Below are positions 44,352-53,417 of a DNA stretch of 64,000 nt, piece after piece. The DNA lies in assembly GCA_000721375.1 (NCBI GenBank), contig JOGW01000016.1:109473-173472 (forward strand). Reading direction: 5' to 3'. The number at the start of each line of letters is the position of its first letter. The stretch's first letter is position 1. The notes under the pieces are model-generated. The model did not search any database and was not told the DNA's origin. It was given only the letters and a program-made list of their open reading frames with translations. The DNA is from Streptomyces sp. NRRL B-3428 (GTDB taxonomy: Bacteria > Actinomycetota > Actinomycetes > Streptomycetales > Streptomycetaceae). The position numbers and the translations under genes are program-made.

Positions 44352-45392
44352 ATGAACACCACCGGCGGGCGCATCGACGTCCACCAGCACATCGTCCCGC
44401 CCTTCTACCGAGACCTGCTCGCCCGGGCCGGCATCGGCGAAGCGGGCGGCAGGGCGCTGCCCGACTGGAGCCCCGAGGTGGCGCACGAGGTGATGGACCT
44501 GCTCGGCACCGCGACCGGCATCCTGTCGGTGTCCACCCCCGGCACCAGCTTCCTCACCGACGCCCAGGAAGCGGCCGCCCTGGCCGGCCGGCTCAACGAC
44601 CACTGCGCCGCTCTCGCCGGCGCAGCCCCCCACCGTTTCGGCTACTTCGCCACCCTGCCCCTGCCCCACACAGGTGCAGCGGCCGCTGAGGCAGTACGCG
44701 CCCTCGACAGCCTGGGCGCCGACGGCGTCGTACTGCTCGCCAACAACCAAGGCCGCTACCTGGGCAGCGAGGGCGACGACGAGCTGTGGCGGACCCTCAA
44801 CGAGCGCCGTGCCGTGGTCTTCATCCACCCCGCCGAACTGCCCGCCCCGCCTGTGGACGGCATCCCCCCGTTCGCCGCCGACTTCCTCCTGGACACCTCC
44901 CGCGCCGCCTACCTGCTGGTCCGCAACCAAATCGTCCGCCGCTACCCGGACATCCGGTTCATCCTCAGCCACGCCGGCGGGTTCGTGCCCTACGCCTCCC
45001 ACCGCATGGCCCTGACGATCGCCGGCGAGAGCGGTCGCAGCCCGCTGGACGTGCTGGAGGACTTCCGCGGCTTCTACTTCGACACCGCCCTGTCCTCCAG
45101 TCCCGCCACACTGCCCACGCTGCTTTCCTTCGCCCGGCCCGGACACGTGCTCTTCGGCAGCGACTGGCCCTTCGCGCCCACCGCGGCCGGACAGTACTTC
45201 GCCCAGGGCCTGGCCTCCGGCGTCGCCCCCGCCACGCTCGATGCCATCAACCGCACCAACGCCCACGCCCTCTTCCCCCGCCTGGCCACCACCGCCGTGC
45301 ACGCCGCGGACGCGATACCGGCCACTGCCCGGCTGCGCCATGCCGCCCAACGCACCGCAGCACGGCTCGTCTTCAAGCTCGTCCAACCCTGA
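44352..45392 (+). CDS. Amidohydrolase-2 family protein (ACMSD-like decarboxylase or hydrolase)
   Basis: The 346-residue metal-dependent protein is of the amidohydrolase-2 group, which includes ACMSD, gamma-resorcylate decarboxylase and 5-carboxyvanillate decarboxylase. It has the metal-binding RIDVHQH (His11, His13), FIHPAE (His), LSHAGG (His) and FGSDWP (Asp), so the site is complete. It may decarboxylate an aromatic acid before hydroxylation, or act on a ring-cleavage product; the sequence does not decide. The gene begins 135 bp after the aldolase with gaaggtacgagcac upstream of the ATG. Confidence 0.88.
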   Translation: MNTTGGRIDVHQHIVPPFYRDLLARAGIGEAGGRALPDWSPEVAHEVMDLLGTATGILSVSTPGTSFLTDAQEAAALAGRLNDHCAALAGAAPHRFGYFATLPLPHTGAAAAEAVRALDSLGADGVVLLANNQGRYLGSEGDDELWRTLNERRAVVFIHPAELPAPPVDGIPPFAADFLLDTSRAAYLLVRNQIVRRYPDIRFILSHAGGFVPYASHRMALTIAGESGRSPLDVLEDFRGFYFDTALSSSPATLPTLLSFARPGHVLFGSDWPFAPTAAGQYFAQGLASGVAPATLDAINRTNAHALFPRLATTAVHAADAIPATARLRHAAQRTAARLVFKLVQP

Positions 45393-45418
45393 CCCCCTGC
45401 ACCCAAAGGCAGAACGCC

Positions 45419-46954
45419 ATGAGCACCACCACCCCCCACACTTCCAGCACCGTGGCCACCGGCCGCGGCGGACACCGTGGCGTGCTGTTCGCCATGTGCC
45501 TGTCGCTGGTCCTGGTCGTCGCCTCGGTCTCGGCCCTCAACCTCGCCCTGCCCGACCTGGCCATCGACCTCAACGCCTCCAACACCTCGCTGACCTGGAT
45601 CGCCGACGGCTACACCGTCGCGCTGGCCGCGCTCGTCCTGCCACTCGGCGCGATCGGCGACCGCATCGGACGACGCCGCGTACTGATCGCAGGCAACATC
45701 GTCTTCGGCGCGGCGGCCCTGGCCGCCTCCTTCGCCTCCGACACCACCACCCTGATCATCTGGCGCGTCGTGATGGGTGTCGGCGCAGCCATGATCATGC
45801 CGGGCACGCTGTCCACCATCACCGCGGCCTTCCCGCCCGCGCAGCGCACCAAGGGGGTGGCCACCTGGTCCGGGTTCGCCGCCGCCGGCGCCATCATCGG
45901 CATGCTGGCAGCAGGCGCGCTGCTCGAGCAGTTCACCTGGAAGTCCATCTTCGTCACCAGCGCAGCTGCCGCCGTCGTCTCGGCCGTGGCCGCCTTGCTG
46001 CTCGCTCCGGAGACGAAGGACCATCATCCGAAGCGTTTCGACCTGTCCGGAGCCCTCTGCACCGCGCTGGCCATCGGCACCCTGGTGTACGCGATCATCG
46101 AGGGCAATGAGCGCGGCTGGAGTGAGCCCGAGGTGATCGGCGCCCTCGTCGTCACGGTGCTCGCCTTCACCGCCTACGCCATCCTCGGCCTGCGCCACGA
46201 CCATCCGCTGCTGGACCCGCACCTGTTCGGCATCCGCGGGTTCCGCGCCGGCGCCATCACCATCCTCGTGCAGTTCATGGCCGTCTTCGGGTTCTTCTTC
46301 GTCGGCCTGCAGTACCTCCAGTTGATCCTCGGCTACAGCCCGCTCAAGGCCGCCGTCGCGCTCATTCCCGTCGCCGTGGTCGTGCTGCCAACCTCCCAGG
46401 CCACCCCGCACCTGGTACGCCGTATCGGCATGAAAGCCGTCATGGTCGTCGGCCTGGTGCTGCTCGGATCCGGTCTGTTCGTGATCTCCCGGCTCGACAC
46501 CGGCTCGGGATACGTGCCCTTCCTCGGCGGGCTGATCCTGTGCGGCTTCGGCATCGGGCTGACCGGCTCGGTCGGCACCTCCGCCATCACCGGCTCGCTC
46601 TCCCGCAACCAGCAGGGCGTCGCCTCCGCAATGAACGACACCACCCGCGAAGTGGGCTCCGCCATCGGCATCGCGCTGATGGGCTCCATCTTCGGCAGCC
46701 ACTACCGTTCCTCGCTGCCCGACTCCCTCGGCCAACTCCCGCCCGACGCCGCCGAAGCCGTACGCCACTCGGCCGCCGGCGGACTACACGTCGCCGACCA
46801 AGCCGGTCACCAGGGACCGGCGCTGGCCGCCGCCGTCAAGAACGCCTTCATGGACGGCCTGTCCGCCTCCCTCATCGCCGTCACCCTCGTCGTCATGGCC
46901 GCCGCTCTCGGCTGCCTCCTGCGCGCACCCAAAACTCCGCCCACCTCCGACTGA
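45419..46954 (+). CDS. DHA2-family MFS transporter
   Basis: The 511-residue transporter has 14 predicted helices and the DHA2 drug-proton antiporter layout: LNLALPDLAIDL in helix 1, LPLGAIGDRIGRRRVL after helix 2, and the motif C-like GVGAAMIMPGTLSTI. It probably exports or imports an aromatic acid or phenol handled by this cluster. The ATG at 45419 lies 26 bp after the amidohydrolase stop with aggcaga upstream. It closes the plus-strand operon that begins with the TetR gene. Confidence 0.92.
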   Translation: MSTTTPHTSSTVATGRGGHRGVLFAMCLSLVLVVASVSALNLALPDLAIDLNASNTSLTWIADGYTVALAALVLPLGAIGDRIGRRRVLIAGNIVFGAAALAASFASDTTTLIIWRVVMGVGAAMIMPGTLSTITAAFPPAQRTKGVATWSGFAAAGAIIGMLAAGALLEQFTWKSIFVTSAAAAVVSAVAALLLAPETKDHHPKRFDLSGALCTALAIGTLVYAIIEGNERGWSEPEVIGALVVTVLAFTAYAILGLRHDHPLLDPHLFGIRGFRAGAITILVQFMAVFGFFFVGLQYLQLILGYSPLKAAVALIPVAVVVLPTSQATPHLVRRIGMKAVMVVGLVLLGSGLFVISRLDTGSGYVPFLGGLILCGFGIGLTGSVGTSAITGSLSRNQQGVASAMNDTTREVGSAIGIALMGSIFGSHYRSSLPDSLGQLPPDAAEAVRHSAAGGLHVADQAGHQGPALAAAVKNAFMDGLSASLIAVTLVVMAAALGCLLRAPKTPPTSD

Positions 46955-47077
46955 CGGCCAGCCCTGTCAACGATGCTGAAGGGTGCCTGACATCGGCCGG
47001 CTTCAGCAGGTGGCTACGAGGTGGAGCGGGTAGCGTCGAGCAGAGCGACGAGTGCGCACGAAGGAGCGGGCAGCGCA

Positions 47078-47470
47078 ATGAGGAAGCACAACCGGTCAGC
47101 AGCCTCGCGGCAATCGCCGAGCGCGGCGGAATCATCCTGGTCCCTCTGGTCGAAGAACTCCGTGCTGTCGATCGGCTCGGCGGACTCGGTGCTGTCCATC
47201 GGCTCAGTCGGGTCGACGCTGTCGGTGGGCTCAGCCGGGAGCGTGCTGTCGTGTGCCTCCATCGGATCAGCCCTGTCGCTGCTGTCGGCCGGGTCGTGGC
47301 TCAGCGTGGGTTCCGTGCTGTCCGCGCAGTCGAAGTGGTCCGTGCTGTCCTGGCGTTCTTCCCGCACCGTCCTGTCCGGTGGCGTAACGACCGCTGCGGC
47401 GGCCCTGGTCGGCATCGCCGCGCTGCTCGCCGTCCGGACGGCCCCGAGCCGCCAACGCTCTGCGCCGTAG
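47078..47470 (+). CDS. Serine-rich repeat protein with C-terminal membrane helix
   Basis: The 130-residue protein has about nine to ten short repeats of the type SVLSIGS (about residues 20-100: SVLSIGSADSVLSIGSVGS and so on, with Ser at regular spacing of about 3-5), then WSVLSWRSSRTVLSGG and a hydrophobic helix AAAALVGIAALLAV at the end. Proteins of this kind are frequent in Streptomyces and have no known function. The regular Ser/small-hydrophobic pattern suggests a narrow beta-solenoid on the cytosolic side of the membrane. The ATG at 47078 has ggag ten bases upstream. A minus-strand open frame over the same bases is rejected. Confidence 0.65.
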   Translation: MRKHNRSAASRQSPSAAESSWSLWSKNSVLSIGSADSVLSIGSVGSTLSVGSAGSVLSCASIGSALSLLSAGSWLSVGSVLSAQSKWSVLSWRSSRTVLSGGVTTAAAALVGIAALLAVRTAPSRQRSAP

Positions 47471-47682
47471 CGCGATCAGCGACGGCGCTTGAGAACGCCA
47501 CCGTGGATCCGGAACTGGAACAGCTCGCTCCCGGCGCGGGAAAGCACTTCCGCTGTAGCGTCCCGGACGGCCACGCGCATCACGCGAGGCATTACCGCAG
47601 GTCAAGGCCCACGCGACCAGATTCGCAGTCGGTAAAGACCACCACCTGTACCGGCAGACCGGCGTCCGCTTGCAGGTCCAAG

Positions 47683-48248
47683 GCCCCTGCCCCGACGGGC
47701 AGGTGGGCGGCCTACGTGCGCCGGCCCGACGGGCACCGCTCCGTCCTCAAATGGCGGCCGCACACCTGCGTGGCGCACATGCGGGCAGGACCGCTGGCCG
47801 TGACCGAAGTGCTCCGCCCGGCCGGTTGTCCAGCACCGGCCACCGAGCTGATCGCCGAACTGCCGCAATGCAGCGCTGGGTAGCTTCGGTCGGCGATGCA
47901 AGTCCCCCTCGCCTGCCCGGCATCGACGCCGTCCACATGGACTTCCACCCCGGCAACATCCTCGCGGTGGACGGGACGGTCACGGCCGTCATCGACTGGG
48001 ACGGCGCCGCCCGTGGCGACCATCGCTTCGACCTGGTCACGCTGCGATTCGGTATCCACTCCGCGGACACGGACGCGACCCCAACTGTGGTGCGACGCCT
48101 CGACGCGGTTCTCGACACGCTGCCCGACAGCCTGCTGCGACCGGTCTGGGCCCATATGAGTCTGCGCATGGTCGACTGGGCCATCCGCCACCACTCCCCG
48201 TCAGAGGTGGACCACTGGCTGGACCTTGCGGAACAGCGTGCCCGCTGA
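47683..48248 (+). pseudogene. Aminoglycoside phosphotransferase (APH)-type gene, broken
   Basis: Two pieces of one kinase-like protein lie in different frames. The N-terminal piece (47683-47883) reads TGRWAAYVRRPDGHRSVLKW and ends in a premature stop. The C-terminal piece (47869-48248) carries the catalytic VHMDFHPGNILAV and VIDWDGAARGDHRFDLV, followed by a helical tail ending at 48248. The middle of the N-lobe and much of the linker are missing, and the frame changes near 47875. The intact protein would have about 260-300 residues. No function should remain. Confidence 0.7.
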
Positions 48249-48550
48249 ACCGTGCGCCTGTGCCGCTCGCTCTCCTCGCCAAGAGTTGAGCCAGGCGCGC
48301 AGATAACAGGTCGCCGGTGGCGAACCTTGCCGCCAATGCGTGTACCACGTGCCCCAGTTCACTTGGATATGGCGGCACTCCGTGGTGACCCACGTCACGT
48401 TACCCCCGGTATCTGAAACAGTGTGTCGCAGGTAAATTGCGGGAAGCACACAGATGCGGATCCACGTGCCCGAGCAACCGCCGACGACCCGCGCGGCGGC
48501 CCCGCGGTCCCGCCCTCTTCGGGGCCCACGAGCGAGAAGGACCCTTCGCG
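48249..48550. other. Promoter region of the monooxygenase operon
   Basis: These 302 bases hold no gene. The part at 48380-48445 is the likely promoter and operator region: it has overlapping short inverted repeats (cgtgg-ccacg at 48381-48394 and gtgac-gtcac at 48385-48398) and an AT-richer taaatt near 48433. The first gene has aagga about eleven bases before its ATG. Confidence 0.45.
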
Positions 48551-50071
48551 ATGGAGCAGCAGCACGTCGACGTCTTGGTGATCGGCGCCGGAATCTCCGG
48601 CATCAGTGCCGCGCGCCACGTCCTGCGCGACAACCCCGAAGCCTCGGTCGTCGTGCTCGAACGCCGGGCACGAGTCGGCGGTACCTGGGACCTCTTCCGC
48701 TACCCCGGCATCCGCTCCGACTCCGACATGTCCACCTTCGGCTTCGGCTTCCGGCCATGGCGCGACGCGCGCATCCTCGCCGACGGTGCGCAGATCAGGC
48801 AGTACGTCGAGGACGCCGCGGCCGACGACGGCGTTCTGGAACGTGTCCGCTTCGGGCGCCGGGCGATCAGCGCCGACTTCTCGCACGCCACGGGCCGTTG
48901 GACCGTCGAGGTCGAGGACGAGAACACGGGCGGGAACGAGTCCTACAGCGCGGGGTACGTCGTAGGCGCCACCGGCTACTACGACTACGACCAGCCCTAC
49001 CGCCCCGAATTCCCCGGCGAGGCCGACTACCGGGGCACCCTGGTCCACCCCCAGCACTGGCCGCAGGACCTGGACCACACCGGCAAGCGCGTCATCGTGA
49101 TCGGCTCCGGCGCCACCGCCATCACCCTGCTCCCCGCGATGGCCGAATCCGCCGCGCACGTCACGATGCTGCAGCGCTCACCCACGTACGTCCTCGCACT
49201 GCCGGAGGTGGACCCGCTCACCTTCGTACTGCAGAAGCTGCGTGCCCCCGCCTCGCTGACGTACAAGATCTCGCGCGCTCGTAACATCGCGCTCCAGCGC
49301 GGGAGTTACGCCTTCTGCCGCAAGTACCCGCGCCTTGCCCGCAAGGTACTCCTCGGTCTCGTACGGGCCCGGGCCGGCAAGGCCGTGGACATGCGGCACT
49401 TCAGCCCCCGCTACAAGCCCTGGGACCAGCGCCTGTGCGTCGTGCCCGGCGGGGACCTCTTCAAGACCCTCAAGAGCGGCAAGGCCTCCATCGCCACCGA
49501 TCACATCGACACCTTCACCGCCGACGGCATCCGCCTGAAGTCCGGTGAGGAGCTGAAGGCCGACATCGTCGTCACCGCGACCGGACTGAGCGTCCGCCTC
49601 CTCGGCGGTATGGCACTCACCGTCGACGGCGCCCCGGTGGATGTGACCAACCGCGTGCTCTACAAGGCCGTCCTGCTGGAGGGCGTACCCAACATGTCCC
49701 TCGTGATCGGGTACACCAACGCCTCCTGGACCTTGAAGGCGGACCTGGCGGCGGCGTACACCGCCCGCCTCCTCGCCCACATGCGGCGGCACGGACACGA
49801 CATCGCCACCCCCGTGGCGACCGACGACGACCGGTCGGTGTTCTCCGTCATGGGCGAGGCGCTGACCTCCGGCTACATCGCACGCGCCGACAAGGTCATG
49901 CCGCGCCAGGGCACCCGCGACCCGTGGCGCCTGTGGAACAACTACTACCGCGACCGCGCCCTGCTCCGGGACGCCCCGATCGACGACAGTTCGCTGCGCT
50001 TCGACGCGGCGGGCCCCGCTCCCGGTGCCGAGACCGCGCCCGACACCCGCGCATCGAGCCGCGCCGCCTGA
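48551..50071 (+). CDS. Flavin-containing/Baeyer-Villiger monooxygenase (EthA/MymA-like)
   Basis: The 506-residue NADPH- and FAD-dependent monooxygenase inserts oxygen into ketones or oxidises S and N. Two Rossmann motifs are present, IGAGISGI (residues 11-18) and IGSGATA (184-190). Between them lies the type I Baeyer-Villiger fingerprint YRGTLVHPQHWP (160-171), with Tyr in place of the first Phe. The pattern FRYPGIRSDSDM and length match the EthA/MymA group of actinomycetes. The ATG at 48551 has aagga upstream. It leads an operon with an AurF-like diiron oxygenase (38 bp later) and a ferredoxin-reductase fusion. Confidence 0.92.
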   Translation: MEQQHVDVLVIGAGISGISAARHVLRDNPEASVVVLERRARVGGTWDLFRYPGIRSDSDMSTFGFGFRPWRDARILADGAQIRQYVEDAAADDGVLERVRFGRRAISADFSHATGRWTVEVEDENTGGNESYSAGYVVGATGYYDYDQPYRPEFPGEADYRGTLVHPQHWPQDLDHTGKRVIVIGSGATAITLLPAMAESAAHVTMLQRSPTYVLALPEVDPLTFVLQKLRAPASLTYKISRARNIALQRGSYAFCRKYPRLARKVLLGLVRARAGKAVDMRHFSPRYKPWDQRLCVVPGGDLFKTLKSGKASIATDHIDTFTADGIRLKSGEELKADIVVTATGLSVRLLGGMALTVDGAPVDVTNRVLYKAVLLEGVPNMSLVIGYTNASWTLKADLAAAYTARLLAHMRRHGHDIATPVATDDDRSVFSVMGEALTSGYIARADKVMPRQGTRDPWRLWNNYYRDRALLRDAPIDDSSLRFDAAGPAPGAETAPDTRASSRAA

Positions 50072-50109
50072 GCGCATCCCCCTTGCCGCCCGACCGGAGG
50101 ACGAAGCAG

Positions 50110-51090
50110 ATGACGAAGACGACCTCGCACCTGTCCAGGAAGGCCTACGACGAGCGCCTGCGGACCCTGTCGCAGGGCTCCGTGAACGTCAACTTCAACG
50201 CCTTCACCGATATTCGGTGGGACGACCCCGAGTTCGCCGTGGACCCGAACGACCCGCGCTGGGTCCTCACCTCCGCGGACGCCCTCGGCGCGCACCCCTG
50301 GTACCGGGAGCAGCCGCTCGAGACGCAGATCCGCATCGGGATCTGGCGCTGGGCCACCATCGCCAAGGTGGGCATGCAGTTCGAGAACCTCCTCATGCGC
50401 GGAGCCCTGGACTACGTCTCTCAACTGGACAACCGCGACGAGGAGTTCCGGTACCTCACGCACGAGATCACCGAAGAGACCCATCACACCCAGATGTTCC
50501 AGGAGCTGGTCAACCGCACCGGCGTGGACACCGCCGGCGGCAAGCGCTGGTTCCGGGAACTGAGCCGTGTGCTGCCGCTGGCCGGATCCCTCTACCCGGA
50601 GGCGTTCTTCACCGGCATCCTCGCCGGTGAGGAGCCCATCGACCACCTTCAGAAGGCGGCCCTGCGCAGCGGCGAGCCGGTGCATCCGCTGCCGCAGCGG
50701 ATCATGCAGATCCATATCGCGGAGGAGGCCCGGCACATCTCGTTCGCCCACGAGTTCCTACGGCTGCGAGTGCCGCGTTACGGCAAGGCCCGGCGCGGCA
50801 CGTTGTCCGTCCTGTTCCCGCTGATCATGCGGATCCTGTGCGACGTCATCATGATCCCCGACCGTAAGTCCGCGGCGCAGGTCGGTATCCCGGCCTGGGT
50901 GATCAAGGACGTCTTCTGGAAGTCCGATGCCGGCCAGAAGATGCTCCACGAGCTGTTCTCCGACGTACGGATGCTCGCCGAGGACATCGGCCTGATGAAC
51001 AAGGCGTCCCGCCGGCTCTGGAAGGCCCTGCGGATCGACGGCCGTCCGGCCCGCTTCCGCGGTGAGCCCGTCCCGCACACCGCCGACTGA
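50110..51090 (+). CDS. AurF-like diiron oxygenase
   Basis: The 326-residue ferritin-like protein belongs to the p-aminobenzoate N-oxygenase (AurF) diiron family. Iron ligands fit EITEETHHTQMF (Glu and His) and HIAEEARHISFAHEF (Glu, His), with another Glu in GMQFENLLM and one in ILAGEEP. The family oxidises aryl-amines (AurF, CmlI), and related proteins work on other substrates. The ATG at 50110 is preceded by ggacgaag. It lies between a Baeyer-Villiger monooxygenase and a ferredoxin-reductase fusion, the latter a good source of electrons for the diiron centre. Confidence 0.88.
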   Translation: MTKTTSHLSRKAYDERLRTLSQGSVNVNFNAFTDIRWDDPEFAVDPNDPRWVLTSADALGAHPWYREQPLETQIRIGIWRWATIAKVGMQFENLLMRGALDYVSQLDNRDEEFRYLTHEITEETHHTQMFQELVNRTGVDTAGGKRWFRELSRVLPLAGSLYPEAFFTGILAGEEPIDHLQKAALRSGEPVHPLPQRIMQIHIAEEARHISFAHEFLRLRVPRYGKARRGTLSVLFPLIMRILCDVIMIPDRKSAAQVGIPAWVIKDVFWKSDAGQKMLHELFSDVRMLAEDIGLMNKASRRLWKALRIDGRPARFRGEPVPHTAD

Positions 51091-51135
51091 CCGCCACCAC
51101 CACCTCGTCGACCGTCTCAAGGAGACCAGCCCGCC

Positions 51136-52761
51136 GTGCCGTACGTCGTCACCCGATCCTGCTGCGCCGACGCCTCCTGCGTGCTGGCCTGTCCCGTCAA
51201 CTGCATCCACCCGGCGCCCGGTGAGCCCGGATTCGCCACGGCCGAGATGCTGTACGTCGATCCGCAGACCTGCGTGGACTGCGGCGCCTGTACGACGGCC
51301 TGCCCGGTCGACGCGCTCAAGCCGCACACCGCCCTCGGTGAGGGGGAGTTGCCGTTCCTGGAGCTGAACGCCTCGTACTACAAGGACAACCCGCACGCCG
51401 ACCGTGCGCCCATGTTCGTGCTGCCCCGGCAACGCACCTTGCCCGCGGGGGAGTTGTCCGTGGCCGTCGTCGGAGCGGGCCCCGCCGGCCTGTTCGCGGC
51501 CGACGAGTTGCTGCGTCACCCGGGCGTACGGGTCACGGTCTTCGACCGGCTACCCACGCCGTACGGTCTGGCGCGGGCCGGTGTCGCTCCGGATCACCAG
51601 GACACCAAGCAGGTCACCGAGCTGTTCGCGGCCATCGAGGCGCAGGCCGGTTTCACCTACCGCCTCGGTGTCGAGGTCGGCACCGACCTCACCCACACCG
51701 ACCTGCTCCGTACGCACCACGCAGTGATCTACGCGGTCGGCGCAGCCACCGACAAACGCCTCGGCATCGCCGGCGAGGACTTGCCCGGCAGCGCCAGCGC
51801 CACGGACTTCGTCGCCTGGTACAACGGCCACCCCGACCACGCCCAAGACCACTACTCCCTGGACACCGAACGTGCTGTTGTGGTCGGCAACGGCAACGTC
51901 GCCCTCGACATCGCCCGCATCCTGACCGCCGACCCCGACGCCCTGGCCCGTACCGACATATCGGATCGCGCGCTCGCCGCCCTGCGCGTGAGCAAGGTCC
52001 GAGAGGTCGTCCTTCTGGGCCGCCGCGGCCCGGCCCAGGCCGCGTTCACCGTCCCCGAACTGCTCGCACTGAACGCCCTCAAGGACGTGGACGTGACCGT
52101 GGAGGGCTGGCCCGAGGACCTGGCGCCCGACGCCACCGAGAAGACCCGCCTGCTGTCGGAACTGGCCGCCCGCACCCCGGTCGCAGGCCGCCGCCGCATC
52201 GTCTTGCGCTTCCTGACCGCCCCCATGCGACTGAAGGTTGAGGATCGCGTACGAGCTCTGGAGGTCACGCCCACCGCGCTGCACCGCGACGCGGACGGAT
52301 CGCTCCACGCCCGTCCCACCGGCGACGCCCCCCAGGAGCTGGAGACCGGACTAGTGCTGCGCTCCATCGGCTACCGCGCCCGCCCCGTTCCCGGCCTGCC
52401 CTTCGACGAAGCCGCGGCGACCGTCCCGCACACGGCGGGCCGTGTCGAGCCCGGCGTCTACGTCGCGGGCTGGATCAAGCGCGGACCGACCGGCTTCATC
52501 GGCACGAACAAGACGTGCGCCGCCGAGACCGTCGAGTCCCTCCTCGACGACTTCAGCGCCGGCCGCCTCACACCACCCGTGCCCGGCACCGACGTATCCG
52601 GCCGGGCTCTGGGCCTGGACGCCTGGCGCGCGATCGACCGTACGGAACGAGAGGCGGGCGAGGCCCAAGGGCGGCCCCGTGTGAAACTCACCGACACCGA
52701 CACTCTGCTGCGTACAGCTGTGAAGGCTCAGGCCCCTTCCAGGTCGGACACCCGCTGCTGA
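51136..52761 (+). CDS. fprB: Ferredoxin-ferredoxin:NADP+ reductase fusion (FprB-like)
   Basis: The 541-residue protein joins an N-terminal seven-iron ferredoxin (Cys9, 10, 15, 19, 23 and CVDCGACTTACP with Cys46, 49, 52, 56) to an adrenodoxin-reductase-type FAD/NADP domain (VGAGPAGLFAADELL, PTPYGLARAGVAPDH, VVGNGNVALDIARIL, YVAGWIKRGPTGFIGTN split near GWIKRGP). This is the layout of FprB of mycobacteria. It should move electrons from NADPH to the diiron oxygenase encoded upstream. The GTG at 51136 has ggaga upstream. Its 3' end overlaps the convergent TetR gene by 34 bp. Confidence 0.94.
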   Translation: MPYVVTRSCCADASCVLACPVNCIHPAPGEPGFATAEMLYVDPQTCVDCGACTTACPVDALKPHTALGEGELPFLELNASYYKDNPHADRAPMFVLPRQRTLPAGELSVAVVGAGPAGLFAADELLRHPGVRVTVFDRLPTPYGLARAGVAPDHQDTKQVTELFAAIEAQAGFTYRLGVEVGTDLTHTDLLRTHHAVIYAVGAATDKRLGIAGEDLPGSASATDFVAWYNGHPDHAQDHYSLDTERAVVVGNGNVALDIARILTADPDALARTDISDRALAALRVSKVREVVLLGRRGPAQAAFTVPELLALNALKDVDVTVEGWPEDLAPDATEKTRLLSELAARTPVAGRRRIVLRFLTAPMRLKVEDRVRALEVTPTALHRDADGSLHARPTGDAPQELETGLVLRSIGYRARPVPGLPFDEAAATVPHTAGRVEPGVYVAGWIKRGPTGFIGTNKTCAAETVESLLDDFSAGRLTPPVPGTDVSGRALGLDAWRAIDRTEREAGEAQGRPRVKLTDTDTLLRTAVKAQAPSRSDTRC

Positions 52762-53417
52762 GGCGACACCGCCACACCCGCATCCCGCAGCGTCGCATCG
52801 AGCACCGCCCACACCGACCGGTAGATCATCGCCCGCAACTCCTGCTCGGACTGCTCACGTCGAGGGTCCTGCACCCACTGGTTCACCGCGGTGTCCACGA
52901 ACCCGACGATCCCGACCGCGACCGAACGCACCGGCGTGTCCCGCACTCCGAGGGCCGCGAGCACCTGACCGAACCGCTCGCTCAGCATCAGCGCGATCGT
53001 GGTCTTGGCATCCGCCACCAGCGAGCCATCGCCCATCGCGTGCTCCCCGACACCCATGTAGGTGTACAGGCGCGGATGCTGCGTCACCCAGTCCACATGC
53101 GCGTCCACCACGCGCCGTACGGATTCTTCGATCGTCCCCTCGAAGCTGAGCGTGGGCTCCATCCGCCGCATGAACGACTCCAGCACCCGCCGGCGGATCA
53201 ACTCGTCCAGCGTGGCGCGGTCCTTGAAATGCCGGTAGAGAACCGACCGCGGCACCCCCACGCGCTCCGCGAGCCGCTGCACCCGAAAGCGGACGCCCTC
53301 TTCCTCGATCAGCGCGACCGCGGCGTCCACCAACTCGCCCTGCCGCTGCGCCTTGTGCTCGTCCCACCGGGTGGAGCGCCCGTCGATCTGCGGCTCGCCG
53401 CCGGTTCCCTTCGCCAT
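52728..53417 (-). CDS. TetR-family regulator next to the monooxygenase operon
   Basis: The 229-residue regulator has an N-terminal helix-turn-helix (LVDAAVALIEEEGVRFRVQR, LAERVGVPRSVLYRHFKD) and a helical C-terminal domain (VVDAHVDWVTQHPRLYTYMG). The ATG at 53417 follows ggcggg. It converges on the oxidative operon and its last 34 bases overlap the end of the ferredoxin-reductase gene, an unusual tail-to-tail overlap. The location suggests it controls that operon, but its operator is not evident. Confidence 0.92.
   Translation of the reverse strand: MAKGTGGEPQIDGRSTRWDEHKAQRQGELVDAAVALIEEEGVRFRVQRLAERVGVPRSVLYRHFKDRATLDELIRRRVLESFMRRMEPTLSFEGTIEESVRRVVDAHVDWVTQHPRLYTYMGVGEHAMGDGSLVADAKTTIALMLSERFGQVLAALGVRDTPVRSVAVGIVGFVDTAVNQWVQDPRREQSEQELRAMIYRSVWAVLDATLRDAGVAVSPQQRVSDLEGA

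Noticed and set aside
47078..47350. Repeat array suggestive of CRISPR
   Set aside because: Units are short, degenerate and in frame with a coding repeat; no spacers of constant length exist.
47014..47415. Minus-strand repeat protein with Asp/Ser/Thr/Pro repeats
   Set aside because: It is the antisense reading of the Ser-rich repeats; the plus-strand frame has a better start, ribosome-binding site and a membrane tail.
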